Below, one piece after another: positions 1 through 9,460 of a DNA stretch of 21,109 nt. The stretch lies in the NCBI GenBank assembly GCA_903772945.1, contig CAICTM010001886.1, positions 1 to 21,109 on the forward strand, read 5' to 3'. This DNA comes from Seminavis robusta (Eukaryota > Bacillariophyta > Bacillariophyceae > Naviculales > Naviculaceae). The notes under the pieces were generated by a model, which had not been told where the DNA came from, searched no databases, and saw only the letters and a list, made by a program, of their open reading frames with translations. Positions within the stretch are counted from its first letter, which is position 1; each line of letters starts with the position of its first letter. The translations under genes and the position numbers were made by a program.

Positions 1-2091
1 AGACAGGGGTAGACAATAGCCCTGTAGGTTCCTACAATGTCATTGCTAGCTTGCCCACCTAGCTTTATGAGTCTGGCTATAATCTGTCGTTGCTTTGCCG
101 CCAGCATTATAGCTCCAAAACTTCGCGGCAGAGGTGGTTGTGTGGCGGCCTGCACCTGCTACCGGTAGCAATTGACGCACCTAATCAGCAACTAAGAATT
201 CCTCTTCTCTCAGTTGTTTTACTTGACTACATGTACGGTACTCTTGAGTAGGAAGATGCCCGCATCCTGGTTCCGAAGACCAACAGCAGAAGAAGCGCAA
301 TCCAAGCACGCAACCAAGAGCTTCGCTTTGACAGTGCAGGCACCGGTAGGACCGGCTGCAAACCCGTCAGCTCGCTGCTGGCTGCGTGCTCCATCTCTTT
401 GTTGAAGCAAGAGGGTTCCCATGTATTTTGCAGGCAGTTGTTGGTTTGACAAGACTTGCTTCAGGCGGTCAGTGGCAAAGATTCTTGAAGATCTTGGGGG
501 ACTCGAGTCGCCTTTCAGGAGCCGATGGTATCACGTCGACACGTAGTACCGTACCCGGCCAAGTCCTCGACTAGTAGGGCTAGTAGCGAGCTACATGTAG
601 CCAAGAGCTAGAGAAATCCAATTGCATGCACCACTCCAGAACCAGAACTCGAGCTAGCTAGCTAGCTTGAGGAGCTCTTGAGGCTGGAGGAGGCTCGGGC
701 AAGTGCCATACTCAACAGGCTTCCGGATGCATTTATTTATCACGGAGCACGGAGTGAGTTGCCTCGCCGATGGAAGATGGAAGAGCGACCGCAGCTATTA
801 AGGTGACTTCTCGACTGTCTTTGAACGGGAACGTCCTAATGCTCATTTATTTTTTCGTGATCCCATTGTCAATAAAGGCAACGGCGCGGACGTCAGGGGG
901 AGAGGGGGCACGAAGGAGGCTAGTTCTGGCCACCGGTACCCGTACCATAACCCAGGTCGGTGAACGCCAGTGGCCAAAACGAAGATCGCTTGAACATGAA
1001 CTTATTGTTGGTGTCGTCGTCCGTGGCACCCACGCCTATCGGAAAACAAGCAGGTGTAAGAGGATGAAGCATAGCGTGTCTGAGCAATTGTTCATTGTTC
1101 ATTGTCTGAAATTGCGACAAAGCAGGTTGCAAAGCGCAAACAGCCCTTCCTCGCCACTAAATGAATGGACTTAGAGCTCTTTGGGTGTCGAGCTCAAAGA
1201 GGCAACAGCGTTCAGCAAGGATGACTTTGCCGATGACCCCGAAACATAGAGCTTCTGGTACCCATATCAAAAGCTGCATGTACTATAGAAAATACCAGGA
1301 GGGCACGACCAACGCTTCCTTGTCCACCAGGTTTGTTAGTCGGCAAAATAGGTTTTACAAACAGACAACCAGATGTAGGTGTCGTCTCTTGAGAGACTTT
1401 CTGAAGTTCCTTTCGCTGTCTCTGTACTCGAAATCTCAGAGCGTCTCAAAACGATGACGTGAGTCAATTTTGGGGTATCTTCATTGGCCGATTGTGTAGA
1501 AATGTTGCCTTGACTGCTGACACGTTGTGTCAAACTCAAAACCAAGAACTACGAAGCCAAGGGGTCTTCCGTGTCTTTGAGAGAAATATCTTGTCACGCC
1601 AACTGCCCTGGTTTGAAATGGAAATCCTTCGTTTAAGGTCCCTGTGGCAAGAGTTGAAGGTGGCCAAGAGATCTGTGACTAGCTAGTGCAAGTTGTCGGG
1701 CGTAAACCTTTCAAGATTGTGTCTTTCTCGATGTCTTTCTCGGTGACTGTACGGGAGTTTGTATTTGAGATCAGACTGATCAGCCAACCAAAACGCTCCA
1801 AGTTGATTTCGTGGCAAGAGGAAGAAAAGATACGCTCACGGAAGCAAACGAAGTTGCAGTTGGTGGCAATATAACACCTAAGCAATAGCCCAATCATTTT
1901 TTCTCTCTTGGTTGGTTTCTTTCTTCTTTCTCGGCTGGAACGACTTCTATTGAAGGAATGGTTCAACAAAAGCACTTTGCTGCTCATCTCCTTCCTCATT
2001 CATACTGCACACAATTTTGAGCTGAGCATCATCTGAAGCAAAAGTAAGTTTCCATCCCCCACTTTTCTTTCCCACCCAACAAACAAACAAG
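1..2091. other. gene-poor intergenic region
   Basis: I see no convincing protein gene here. The open frames are short, overlap each other on both strands and resemble no family I know. The stretch holds CTAG-type tracts (near 651-666 and 1678-1687), CCGGTACC-type words near 932-950, a composite TGACGT/TGAGTCA site at 1455-1466, and a direct repeat of TGTCTTTCTCG near 1719-1742. The last 200 bases before the next gene are rich in T and C on the + strand (about 1896-1932). A GTAAGT at 2045-2050 could be the donor of a very short 5'UTR intron ending at the AAG just before the ATG, but at 47 bp this is uncertain. Confidence 0.5.
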
Positions 2092-2733
2092 ATGTTCAAC
2101 CACAGCCTTCAAGAAGCTTCCCGTCTCAACTGCTTGGGCGCCACCATGCTGACCAACCATGACTTTCATGGTGCTTTGTCGGCATTTCGCAGCGCCATCC
2201 AGATCATGGAAGCCACCTCAAGAACTGAAGAGGCCTATGGAAAACTCCGATCCAATCAAGAAAAGGTTTGCGCTGCATTGGAGATGGCCGACTTTGCAGA
2301 CACAGAGGCATTTTTTGTCTTCAACAAGCCTTTGGTCTTTGAAATGGCTCCCCAAGTGGTCGACCTGAGCTTCTTCAACGCCATTATCATCTACAACTTG
2401 GCACTGACCTTTCACCATGTCGCCGTGAGGAGAGGCGATCTCAACAAGTTGAGAAAGGCCGTCCACTTTTACCAACTGTGCTGCAATCTGATCCACGAAG
2501 ACTCCACTGCATCCGCTGCTTCCCTCCTCCTGGCTGCCAGGAACAATGCTACCCACGCATACTTGAAACTCGGTGACTACGAGAAGTTCCGAGAAGGCAT
2601 GATTCATCTCCAACAAGACACTGCTAATCTTTCTGCTCAAGGCTCAGCATCCCTCTTTGAAGAGCAACACTTGCAAGAGTTCTTTCTGAATATCACTCTT
2701 GCAAAGGAACCCACAGCAGCACCTTCCGCATGA
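2092..2733 (+). CDS. TPR-like helical protein, small family with 12074-12913
   Basis: This is a 213-residue single-exon protein starting at an ATG in a good eukaryotic context (AACAAGATG). It appears wholly alpha-helical. A first TPR-like helix pair lies at residues 8-40 (LN..GATML...FHGALSAFRSAIQIME), then FFVFNKPLVFE at 74-84. A second helix set contains FNAIIIYNLALTFHH (95-109), followed by the KAVHFYQLCCNLI helix and a last pair, AARNNATHAYLKLGDYEKFREGM (148-170). The spacing of small and aromatic residues is that of tetratricopeptide repeats, which usually bind other proteins. I see no signal peptide, membrane segment or catalytic motif, so a soluble scaffold role is inference. The same block order recurs in the - strand gene at 12074-12913. 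Function is unknown. Confidence 0.8.
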   Translation: MFNHSLQEASRLNCLGATMLTNHDFHGALSAFRSAIQIMEATSRTEEAYGKLRSNQEKVCAALEMADFADTEAFFVFNKPLVFEMAPQVVDLSFFNAIIIYNLALTFHHVAVRRGDLNKLRKAVHFYQLCCNLIHEDSTASAASLLLAARNNATHAYLKLGDYEKFREGMIHLQQDTANLSAQGSASLFEEQHLQEFFLNITLAKEPTAAPSA

Positions 2734-3822
2734 AACAGAGCCCCCTTTTCCCACTCGTCCTCATTCTTCTCTGTACTACATGTATGTCTGTGTAAATGAC
2801 GTTCGCCTTTACTGACCAAACGCTATGGAGTGTCGAATCCAAAACATATTACCGACACGAGAAACGTTACGCACTGAATATCTCATATTACATATTACCT
2901 TCCGCTACAAATAACTTGTAAATATTCACTATTTGCACCATACCATACCATACACTATCATCTATTTCTTGCGGCGCCATATTAATAGCTAGAGTATATC
3001 ATTGCTTGCTCTGCTACACTGTGTAGCGGTACTGGTACTAGAGAGCGGCCGCTAGCTTTTTACGTCGTTCCCCGCGCACGAAACTCGCAACCTTAGCAAG
3101 CGGCACTGCACCGACGAGGCCCATTGAAGGGGTGATCGAAGAAGGATGAAGCAGTCATGGTTTCGGGCATTGGCATTGACGTTGACATTGATGAAGCAAG
3201 CGTAGTAACCTTGCTTCTTCTCAAATGCCTGTTAGAGGTTGTTCAGAGCTTGCTTGTCTTGGTTGGTGTCACACGGATTCTCGAATTGAGCGTCAAAGGC
3301 TCACCACCGTGCCGAGTAGACGAACAATACAATGGCGAAATCCATTGAGCAGCAAGCTGTTTATGCCTACAAAGAAGAGAAGACATCCGGTCATATGGAA
3401 GGCTTCTACGAGGCCCCTAGTTTCCTTGTCCATGCATGGTTCTGTCGAAAGGAAGTTGTCTTCTCGGCTCAAGCAAGTGGAACGATCGAAAAGCTCAACA
3501 TGCGCTTCTGGTTTCAAGCAACACGAACGTTGGCTTCCGATCGTCTCTCGCGACCACGTCGTCATTCATTCCGCAGAGCGTGGTCGACGACAAGAACGTG
3601 GAATAATTTAGTAAGCCAGCGGGGCCATGCAATATTCTGTAGTCCCTCCAGATTCTATCTTGCTAGCACTTCTTTAGGGAATGCCAATAGCCATACCGAT
3701 ACCGTACCGGTCCATGTTCCTCATGGACCGGTTCTCTCTCTTCTCTCTATCGAGATGGTTTGGTTTTATTGCACCGGTACAGTACTACGATTGAACTTAG
3801 AATGTGCGGCATTACTATAGAA
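2734..3822. other. intergenic region between two convergent genes
   Basis: This is the 3' flank shared by the TPR-like gene and the fusion-enzyme gene. It contains a palindrome, GCTACACTGTGTAGC, at 3013-3027, a NotI-like GCGGCCGC near 3045, and CCGTACCGG/CACCGGTAC words near 3700-3710 and 3774-3782. A 162-codon ATG frame on the + strand from 3332 starts in a fair context (ACAATGGCG), but it resembles no known family and its end runs through the CCGGTA words. I do not call it a gene. The region 3130-3350 has open frames on both strands and could be a decayed exon. Confidence 0.4.
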
Positions 3823-6360
3823 TTAGCTGCGATGACTACTGGCTGGGCACCCCAAGCTTGCTGCGCGGCGTGCACATGGGGGCTTGACAGCACCTCGAAA
3901 CTGCTGGTTCTGGAGGATCACCGTGTTGAGGAGCTTCCTCGGGAGAACCATTTCTTCGGCAACAGTCGATTTTGATTCGGGTAGATGATTGCATCGGAGT
4001 AGAAGTGTTGCCAATCCCTTTTCAAGACGATTCAATGCTTCCTCAAGGACTGCTTCTGATGTTGCCACTGATATGCGAATATGCCCTGCTGCGCTGGGGC
4101 CAAAGAAACGAGGGCTTCCAGGAACCAGAGCGACCTTCGTTTCGACTTTTAGGTACTCTACCAGCTCTTCTTCGTTCATGCCAGACTTCTCCAGGTAGGA
4201 TGATACGTTTGCGAAAACGACAAAGGTGCCTTGGGGCATCGTAGCATGGACAGCCGGCATCTTGTTCAGTCTGTCAACCGAGCGTTGGCATTGGCCTCGG
4301 ACATGGTTCACAAACGCCCTCTGCCAGTACCCGGCTTGTTTCAAGGCAGCCAACCCCGCCACTTGTGAAAGCACCGAAACCCCGTAGCCTGTGTCGTCCG
4401 CCAAGCTCCTCTTTGATATCTCTTCAACATCTCTTGCTTGTGGAGCGATAATGGCACCCAGTCGAAGTCCAGCCAATCCATAGCCTTTGCTAAATCCTAG
4501 CACAGTGTATGTCAGTGCCGCGACATCTCGTCCCAAGGATGCGGTCGGGATAAAGTCTCCATTGTAGGCAATATCTGACCAGACCTCGTCACTCCAAATT
4601 TTGAGGTTGTACTCAATGGCAAGGTCGGTTAGTGCTTCCAGCTCTTTGCGGTTCCAGACGCGTCCAATTGGGTTGTGGGGGTTGCAAATCGCCAACACTC
4701 TGGTCTTTGGGGTTATCAACCTTTTCAAGTCTTGAATATCAAAGGACCAATGGCTGTTTGGGTTGTGTTTGTCAGGAGCGTGAATGGCATATCGCTTGAC
4801 AACACCCCCTGCTTGCTCCACAGCACGTTGAAACAAGAAATCAATGGGATCCGCGAGAAGCACCTCGTCGTTCGGATCCTTGACCAACTGTTGAGCCACG
4901 AGGAACATGCTCGAAGCAGCCGCATTCGTGATGAAAACTTGATCTGCATCGCAATCGTGCTTGTCCGCAATTTCTTCCTTGAGCTCTGGAAGACCTGTTG
5001 CTGGGCCATAGTTCATGTAGCCGTCTTCAATGTACTCGTGCATGGCTTCTCGAATCGGCTGGGCAATAGGAAAGTCAGAGTCTGCGGCTGTCAAAGGAAT
5101 GATGCCCTCTCCAAGAGTTGCCCATCGGTAGTTGTATGCCTTCTTGGACAGCTGTTTGAAGTCCACTTGATCATTGGTGAACAATGTGGTTGTCTCTGGA
5201 GCCTTGGCCTCTTGCCTTCTACCTTCACAGTATGGTTGCAATGTAATTGATCCGTCGGGTTGGAGAAAGTCCTTGAGGATTCTTTTCCCTCCTTGTAGAT
5301 ACTCGTTTACAATTGGACGACGTACTCGTTCAAAATTGATGAGGGAAGACTCGATAGTCGCCTCGGGTGCCAAAGCGTCAGCCAATGCCAGTGCATCCTC
5401 GAGGGCAGCCGCAACTCCCTGACTGGTGAAGGGTAACAATGGGTGAGCAGCGTCTCCAACCAACACTGCATTCTTAACATGTAGCTTGGAGGGCAACTCG
5501 CAGTTAATTGGCTTCCAAATGTGCGAGGCTCCCACGACATCGACTATGGAAGCATACTTGGCAAAAAACTCCTTGTGCGGGTTGCAAGCATCAATCTTGG
5601 AGACTGCCAAGTTGTACAAAGCTCGTCGTTCTTCAGTGGACTTTGGGATGGTGTGCTTGGAGGTATCGAACTGAATGAAACCAATGACGTGAGTGGCAGT
5701 CGGGGCCACCAGACCAAATCCAAGACCTTCTGCACACATTACGGTCTTGTGGAAGGTGTTACCGATTTGCTCGGCGAGCTCAGGAGCATATATGGAAGAC
5801 ACAAGCTCGTTGACTGTACTGACTGGGCGATCCATGCCAGAGTTGAGAGTGGAGCAGAGCACCGAGTGCACACCGTCGGCGGCAACGATAAGATCTTCTG
5901 GGCCGACGCAGAGATCGGTTTTGTCGGACATTGTGATTTTCGTCACGAAACCCGTCGCCGAGACATCAACCGCAACGCACCTCTTGTGGAGCTGCTCAAA
6001 CGTTGGTACGTTCCGCTGGAATGCTGCTTCCAACCCAGCAATAAGCTTTTCGCGAGAGCAACAGTAGATCTGCCCTTCCCCGAACGTTTCATCAAAGACC
6101 ACCTCTCCGTTTTTGGCCTTGATAAGGCTCCTTTTGATGGGCTGAAAGTCTTGAAGGATTTCAGAGGCTCCAAGATCCTGAAGAGCCTTCACCCCGTTGA
6201 TCATCAGCAACATACCAAAGCCCGGGTCGCGTTGGGAAGTCAAAGCTTTGTCAATGATCGTGAGCTTTGCAGAGGGGAAACGGCGACCAAGAGCAATGGC
6301 AGACGAGAGTCCAGCAACGCCTCCTCCGAGAATTAAAATCTGATTGGGTTGCATGATCAT
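3823..6360 (-). CDS. fusion enzyme: FAD-dependent monooxygenase plus PLP aminotransferase/C-S lyase
   Basis: This single-exon gene encodes 845 residues from the ATG at 6358-6360. An in-frame ATG at 6495 would add 45 residues unlike any domain start. I prefer 6360 because the FAD fold begins at once with ILILGGGVAG (residues 8-17). The N-terminal half (about 1-380) is a class A flavoprotein monooxygenase: GGGVAG binds ADP, AADGVHS (160-166) is the DG motif, and GDAAHPLLPFTSQG (302-315) is the GD motif. The C-terminal half (about 407-785) is a fold-type I PLP enzyme resembling class I/II aminotransferases and MalY/PatB lyases: NYGPATGLPELK, NPHNPIG (560-566), SDEVW (590-594), SKGYGLAGLRLG with the PLP lysine at about K625, and HIRIS (R762) for substrate carboxylate. 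All key residues are present, so both halves should be active. Substrate is unknown. The last 60 residues are low in similarity to either domain. Confidence 0.9.
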   Translation of the reverse strand: MIMQPNQILILGGGVAGLSSAIALGRRFPSAKLTIIDKALTSQRDPGFGMLLMINGVKALQDLGASEILQDFQPIKRSLIKAKNGEVVFDETFGEGQIYCCSREKLIAGLEAAFQRNVPTFEQLHKRCVAVDVSATGFVTKITMSDKTDLCVGPEDLIVAADGVHSVLCSTLNSGMDRPVSTVNELVSSIYAPELAEQIGNTFHKTVMCAEGLGFGLVAPTATHVIGFIQFDTSKHTIPKSTEERRALYNLAVSKIDACNPHKEFFAKYASIVDVVGASHIWKPINCELPSKLHVKNAVLVGDAAHPLLPFTSQGVAAALEDALALADALAPEATIESSLINFERVRRPIVNEYLQGGKRILKDFLQPDGSITLQPYCEGRRQEAKAPETTTLFTNDQVDFKQLSKKAYNYRWATLGEGIIPLTAADSDFPIAQPIREAMHEYIEDGYMNYGPATGLPELKEEIADKHDCDADQVFITNAAASSMFLVAQQLVKDPNDEVLLADPIDFLFQRAVEQAGGVVKRYAIHAPDKHNPNSHWSFDIQDLKRLITPKTRVLAICNPHNPIGRVWNRKELEALTDLAIEYNLKIWSDEVWSDIAYNGDFIPTASLGRDVAALTYTVLGFSKGYGLAGLRLGAIIAPQARDVEEISKRSLADDTGYGVSVLSQVAGLAALKQAGYWQRAFVNHVRGQCQRSVDRLNKMPAVHATMPQGTFVVFANVSSYLEKSGMNEEELVEYLKVETKVALVPGSPRFFGPSAAGHIRISVATSEAVLEEALNRLEKGLATLLLRCNHLPESKSTVAEEMVLPRKLLNTVILQNQQFRGAVKPPCARRAASLGCPASSHRS

Positions 6361-6864
6361 CGTGATGTTGGGTGTTTCGGTTGCTTTTGATTTCCTTGTG
6401 AGAAGAATGAAAGTTATTTTATGAGCACAGTCAGAGCATGGTCGTCTTGGCTCAAGTTTACATTGATGCACATCGATCGGAAATCCCTGCAACATTCTTG
6501 AACATCGCTCAAGATCGGCATCTTTGGGGTTCCTTCTGGAATTGTTGAGTCCTTTCCCTGCAAGGTATCAACCTTTTGTCTAGCTTTTGAAGGCTTGGAT
6601 CCGAGCTGAGGAACAAAAATGGAAGAAAAATGAGCATGAGAGATGGGTTCACTCAGACTCAGTCGTTCAATTGATTGACGGACAATGATTTCTATTAGAA
6701 GGATTGTTACACCTTTCAAGGTCACCTTGCTGTTTTAAGGCCTCTTTTAATTAACGGACCGTAAGCTCTAAACAATTGTGCAGAAAACTGGTACAGTACA
6801 GTACCGGTACCGTTGGCAAGAAAGGCTACTCAGCCAATCAAAATCTCCGAGCTAAATGTTCGTC

Positions 6865-6887
6865 CGTACCGGTACCGGTACCGGTAG
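6865..6887. repeat. CCGGTA palindromic tandem word
   Basis: The sequence repeats CCGGTA about four times, so that both strands read the same word (ACCGGTACCGGT is its own complement). Similar but shorter clusters occur across the intergenic DNA of this window, for example near 13426-13447, 14680-14730 and 15533-15552. Confidence 0.8.
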
Positions 6888-7222
6888 CTACTATGACATA
6901 ATAGTACTATTAATAGTAGTTGGTAATATCTTTTCGGTCCCGGTCCCGCATAAGCCGGTCCGGTATTCGATGTGGTCCGCCGTTCCGAAAGCAAGCCCAC
7001 GCTCGGAGATCCTCACAATTTCAAGGAGTTTACCGCTTGTCGACCTCTTCGCGAAATCGCAATCGTGGTCGCTAGTACATCGTAATCGGAGAAGAGTATG
7101 ATACAAATCGAGCTACTAGCGACGGGTAACGATACCTCTACTAGCTAGCTAGAAGAGCTTAAAAAAACAGAAGTAGGGTAGCCGGCGGCGGACCAGGAAG
7201 AGGCCGGAAACCAAGGTTCAAT

Positions 7223-7310
7223 ATCTTTCATCACCCTCGAACGTCAAACCACAACAGAAGCATCTTATCTCTCATCACCCTCTACCTGGTACCGTCAAAC
7301 CAGCCACAAC
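7223..7310 (+). repeat. imperfect direct duplication in the 5' leader
   Basis: Copy one (7223-7255) and copy two (7267-7310) share the blocks TCATCACCCTC, CGTCAAACCA and CACAAC in the same order. Between the first two blocks copy one has GAA, while copy two has TACCTGGTAC, a palindromic word of the type scattered through the window. Confidence 0.7.
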
Positions 7311-7354
7311 AAATACATAGGGGCGTGCAAGTCATCTATCGCCACTGCATCACC

Positions 7355-8283
7355 ATGCCTCGTCTCAGCAGACGGAAACAGCGCTTATTAGCACAGGGAG
7401 CCAATCGTGGGTCAAGATGCCGGCTACCGGTACCTTCACTGCACACTTTTGTCACTGTGGCATTGTTTGTGGTTGTGTTCTTCCAACAGTCTCAGTTTCG
7501 AGGCCATATTGCTCTTGTGTCTCCGACAACTATTACTGCTGTAACGACTTCTACTGCAACTATGTCTACTACCACGTCCCAGAATTGGTGGGAAAAGCCA
7601 CAACCGCTGCTGTCAGATTGGCCCGATTTACGGGCACGAACTGACATACATCAAAATCTAGAGCTCCTCAAATTAAAGCGAGGCGCTGAAGTGGGTGTTC
7701 AGCGGGGACTATTGGCTCTAAGGACTTTGCAAACCTGGAAATCATGTGAAAAGTATGCGCTAATTGATCTCTGGGGCAGGTAAGTGGACAATGCCCTTTG
7801 AAGGAATGTGTATTGCCCTATTATTTATTTTTTCTCATTGGAATTATCCTCTGATCATTTTGCAGTGGCCACGTCTTCAACAAAGAACATCTGGACAATG
7901 CCCGACGTCTTCTACACCCATTCAAGAAAATCACAGATTTCTACGACATGAGATCCACAGATGCAGCCACAAAGTTTAAAAAAGACGACTTTGACTATGT
8001 TTATATTGATGCCGGTCCCGACTATTGTGCCATAGCAGAAGAAATCGAGCAATATTGGCACACATTGCGGCCGGGTGGGATCATGGCGGGACATGACTTT
8101 GTGGATGCACAATACGTGATTGATCGAGTGGGGCCAGTGGAAAACTGGCCCAAGTGCGAAGATGGGAGTCACCAACCAAGGTCTGCCAGGGGGGCAGTTG
8201 AAGATTTTGCAAAGAAACACAACCTGAATATCAAAACAACGCAAGGGAGCTGTCCAACGTGGTTGATTCAAAAACCTTATTGA
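7355..8283 (+). CDS. membrane-anchored class I SAM-dependent methyltransferase (two exons)
   Basis: Exons are 7355-7779 and 7866-8283, joined across an 86-bp GT-AG intron; the joined frame encodes 280 residues. The ATG at 7355 has a good context (CACCATGC). Residues 28-46 form one hydrophobic segment after a basic N-terminus, suggesting a type II membrane protein or secretory signal anchor, followed by a Ser/Thr-rich stem (58-75). The catalytic part resembles the Methyltransf_24 group: GAEVGVQRG (110-118) is the SAM-binding glycine loop, ALIDLW (135-140) ends strand 2, FDYVYIDAGPDY (184-195) is the acidic post-motif, and LRPGGIMAGHDF (209-220) is motif III. The usual DxxHxY reads DAGPDY here, so a histidine common in the group is missing. 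A Golgi or ER substrate such as a glycan is plausible but inferred. The gene converges on the BspA-like gene with only 94 bp between stops. Confidence 0.85.
7780..7865 (+). other. spliceosomal intron of the methyltransferase gene
   Basis: The donor is AG/GTAAGT and the acceptor is TTTTGCAG. The intron is T-rich towards its 3' end. Splicing joins ...CTC TGG GGC AG to T GGC CAC and keeps the frame, linking the glycine-loop exon to the DAGPDY exon. Each exon carries half of one methyltransferase fold, which strongly supports the junction. Confidence 0.9.
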
Positions 8284-8377
8284 GTTAGAAAAACAAATCT
8301 GTCATACACTCAGTTATGCAATTTCCAACACTGAGATGTTTTTGTTCTGTTATCCAAAGTCAATCCGCACCATTCTA

Positions 8378-9460
8378 TTAGGAGAGCCTCCGATCATGAC
8401 ATGTGAAACAAAACGGTCCCGCAGGATCCAGATGAACAATTGGTGCTTCAGTAGCATCATCATATCCATCACGGACAACAAGGGGATCCATCTTGGTGGG
8501 GCACTGGGTACCCAAGAACACCGAATCAAGTTTTAGCCGATGATCCATCTTGGGAGCTAGCTGTGGTTCCCAAGAACACAGATTCTGCTTGAACGTCTTG
8601 GCGCCATCGAACATGTGGGACATTTCCAATACCTGGCTGACATTCCACTGATCGAGTGGTTGATTCATGGAGTCTGCTGAGCGAAACATGGATGACATGG
8701 TTTCAACTCGAGAAGTATCCCAGGCATTCAGTGGTTGGTTAAAGGTGTCCGCACCAAAGAACATGCCCTTGAATGAAATGGCATTAGAGGTATCCCATAT
8801 ATCTACCGGCTGATTGAACGATTTGGCTCCTTGAAAGAATTGGGTGAAATGAATGACACTGCTGAAATTCCAGTGATTCAGTGGCTCGTTGTACTGACTA
8901 GCTAGTGGATTTCGGTCGTAATCAAAAAGGTGTCGCATGTCTTGAATGGAATGAACGCACCAGTTTGAGATGGATAGTGGATTTGTCGTTTGATTTTGGC
9001 GGCTGAATTTGAGAAACAGATAGGCATCGACGGCTGCCAAGAGTCGGTCTCGACTCTGAATGCAATCGGATAGGTTCTGTGGTAGGACCGAATAGTCCAA
9101 GGTCGGTGCTACCGTAGGAGTGGGTGTGGCTTTGGTGTGTGTTCGATAGTCCACGGACGTGTAGGGTGGGTGTTCTTCTGGCTCTTGATTCTGTGGCTTG
9201 GTATCGTTTTTGGGAATCACAAGAAGACCGACACACAGTAGCACCGCCACTATGAACGAAACAGCACATGCTATTCTAATTGGATAGCGAGAAAATCGGT
9301 AGGATCCCACTGGCATGTACCCATTGCGAAAGATCCCCTCCCCTTCAACCATGGCACCATCCTCCAGATCCCCACAAGCGTCACTATAGGATTCAAGCGT
9401 CGATAGTTCAATGGCATGTTCCTCTCCTTCAAATGATTCCTTATCCAAGTGTTCTTTCAT
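8378..9460 (-). CDS. BspA-like (DUF285) leucine-rich-repeat membrane protein
   Basis: This is a 360-residue single-exon protein. An acidic N-terminal cytoplasmic part (1-60) is followed by one transmembrane segment (about 61-82, IRIACAVSFIVAVLLCVGLLVI) and a Pro/Thr-rich linker (100-125). A C-terminal repeat domain (about 168-320) is built of units with the signature MF.GA..FNQPL..WDTS.V..M, with four clear copies starting near residues 192, 215, 240 and 265 and a last one ending in NLCSW. This is the BspA or 'mycoplasma DUF285' type of LRR, seen in bacterial surface proteins and greatly expanded in diatoms. The topology (type II, repeats outside or in the lumen) suggests binding or adhesion, which is inference. 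The shared 280-bp upstream region with the gene at 9741 includes TATAAAT at 9489-9495. Confidence 0.88.
   Translation of the reverse strand: MKEHLDKESFEGEEHAIELSTLESYSDACGDLEDGAMVEGEGIFRNGYMPVGSYRFSRYPIRIACAVSFIVAVLLCVGLLVIPKNDTKPQNQEPEEHPPYTSVDYRTHTKATPTPTVAPTLDYSVLPQNLSDCIQSRDRLLAAVDAYLFLKFSRQNQTTNPLSISNWCVHSIQDMRHLFDYDRNPLASQYNEPLNHWNFSSVIHFTQFFQGAKSFNQPVDIWDTSNAISFKGMFFGADTFNQPLNAWDTSRVETMSSMFRSADSMNQPLDQWNVSQVLEMSHMFDGAKTFKQNLCSWEPQLAPKMDHRLKLDSVFLGTQCPTKMDPLVVRDGYDDATEAPIVHLDPAGPFCFTCHDRRLS

Larger units (their letters stand above)
6361..7354. other. divergent intergenic region with palindromic words
   Basis: This is the likely promoter region for the fusion enzyme (-) and the methyltransferase (+). 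No gene is supported. It contains GTACAGTACAGTACCGGTACC around 6790-6812, a perfect run of CCGGTA words at about 6865-6887, the AT-rich TAGTACTATTAATAGTA at about 6901-6917, and CTAGCTAGCTAG at 7141-7152. An imperfect duplication (7223-7255 and 7267-7310) lies in the probable 5'UTR of the methyltransferase. The short frames here are not gene-like. Confidence 0.45.

Noticed and set aside
3332..3820. 162-codon + strand frame with a fair ATG context
   Set aside because: It has no family resemblance and no domain-like composition, and its end is formed by intergenic palindromic words.
5521..6336. 271-codon + strand frame inside the monooxygenase gene
   Set aside because: It is the antisense shadow of the strongly conserved FAD domain on the - strand.
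6361..6495. 45-codon N-terminal extension of the fusion enzyme
   Set aside because: The frame is open, but it adds a sequence unlike a plastid or secretory presequence, and the FAD fold begins right after the ATG at 6360.
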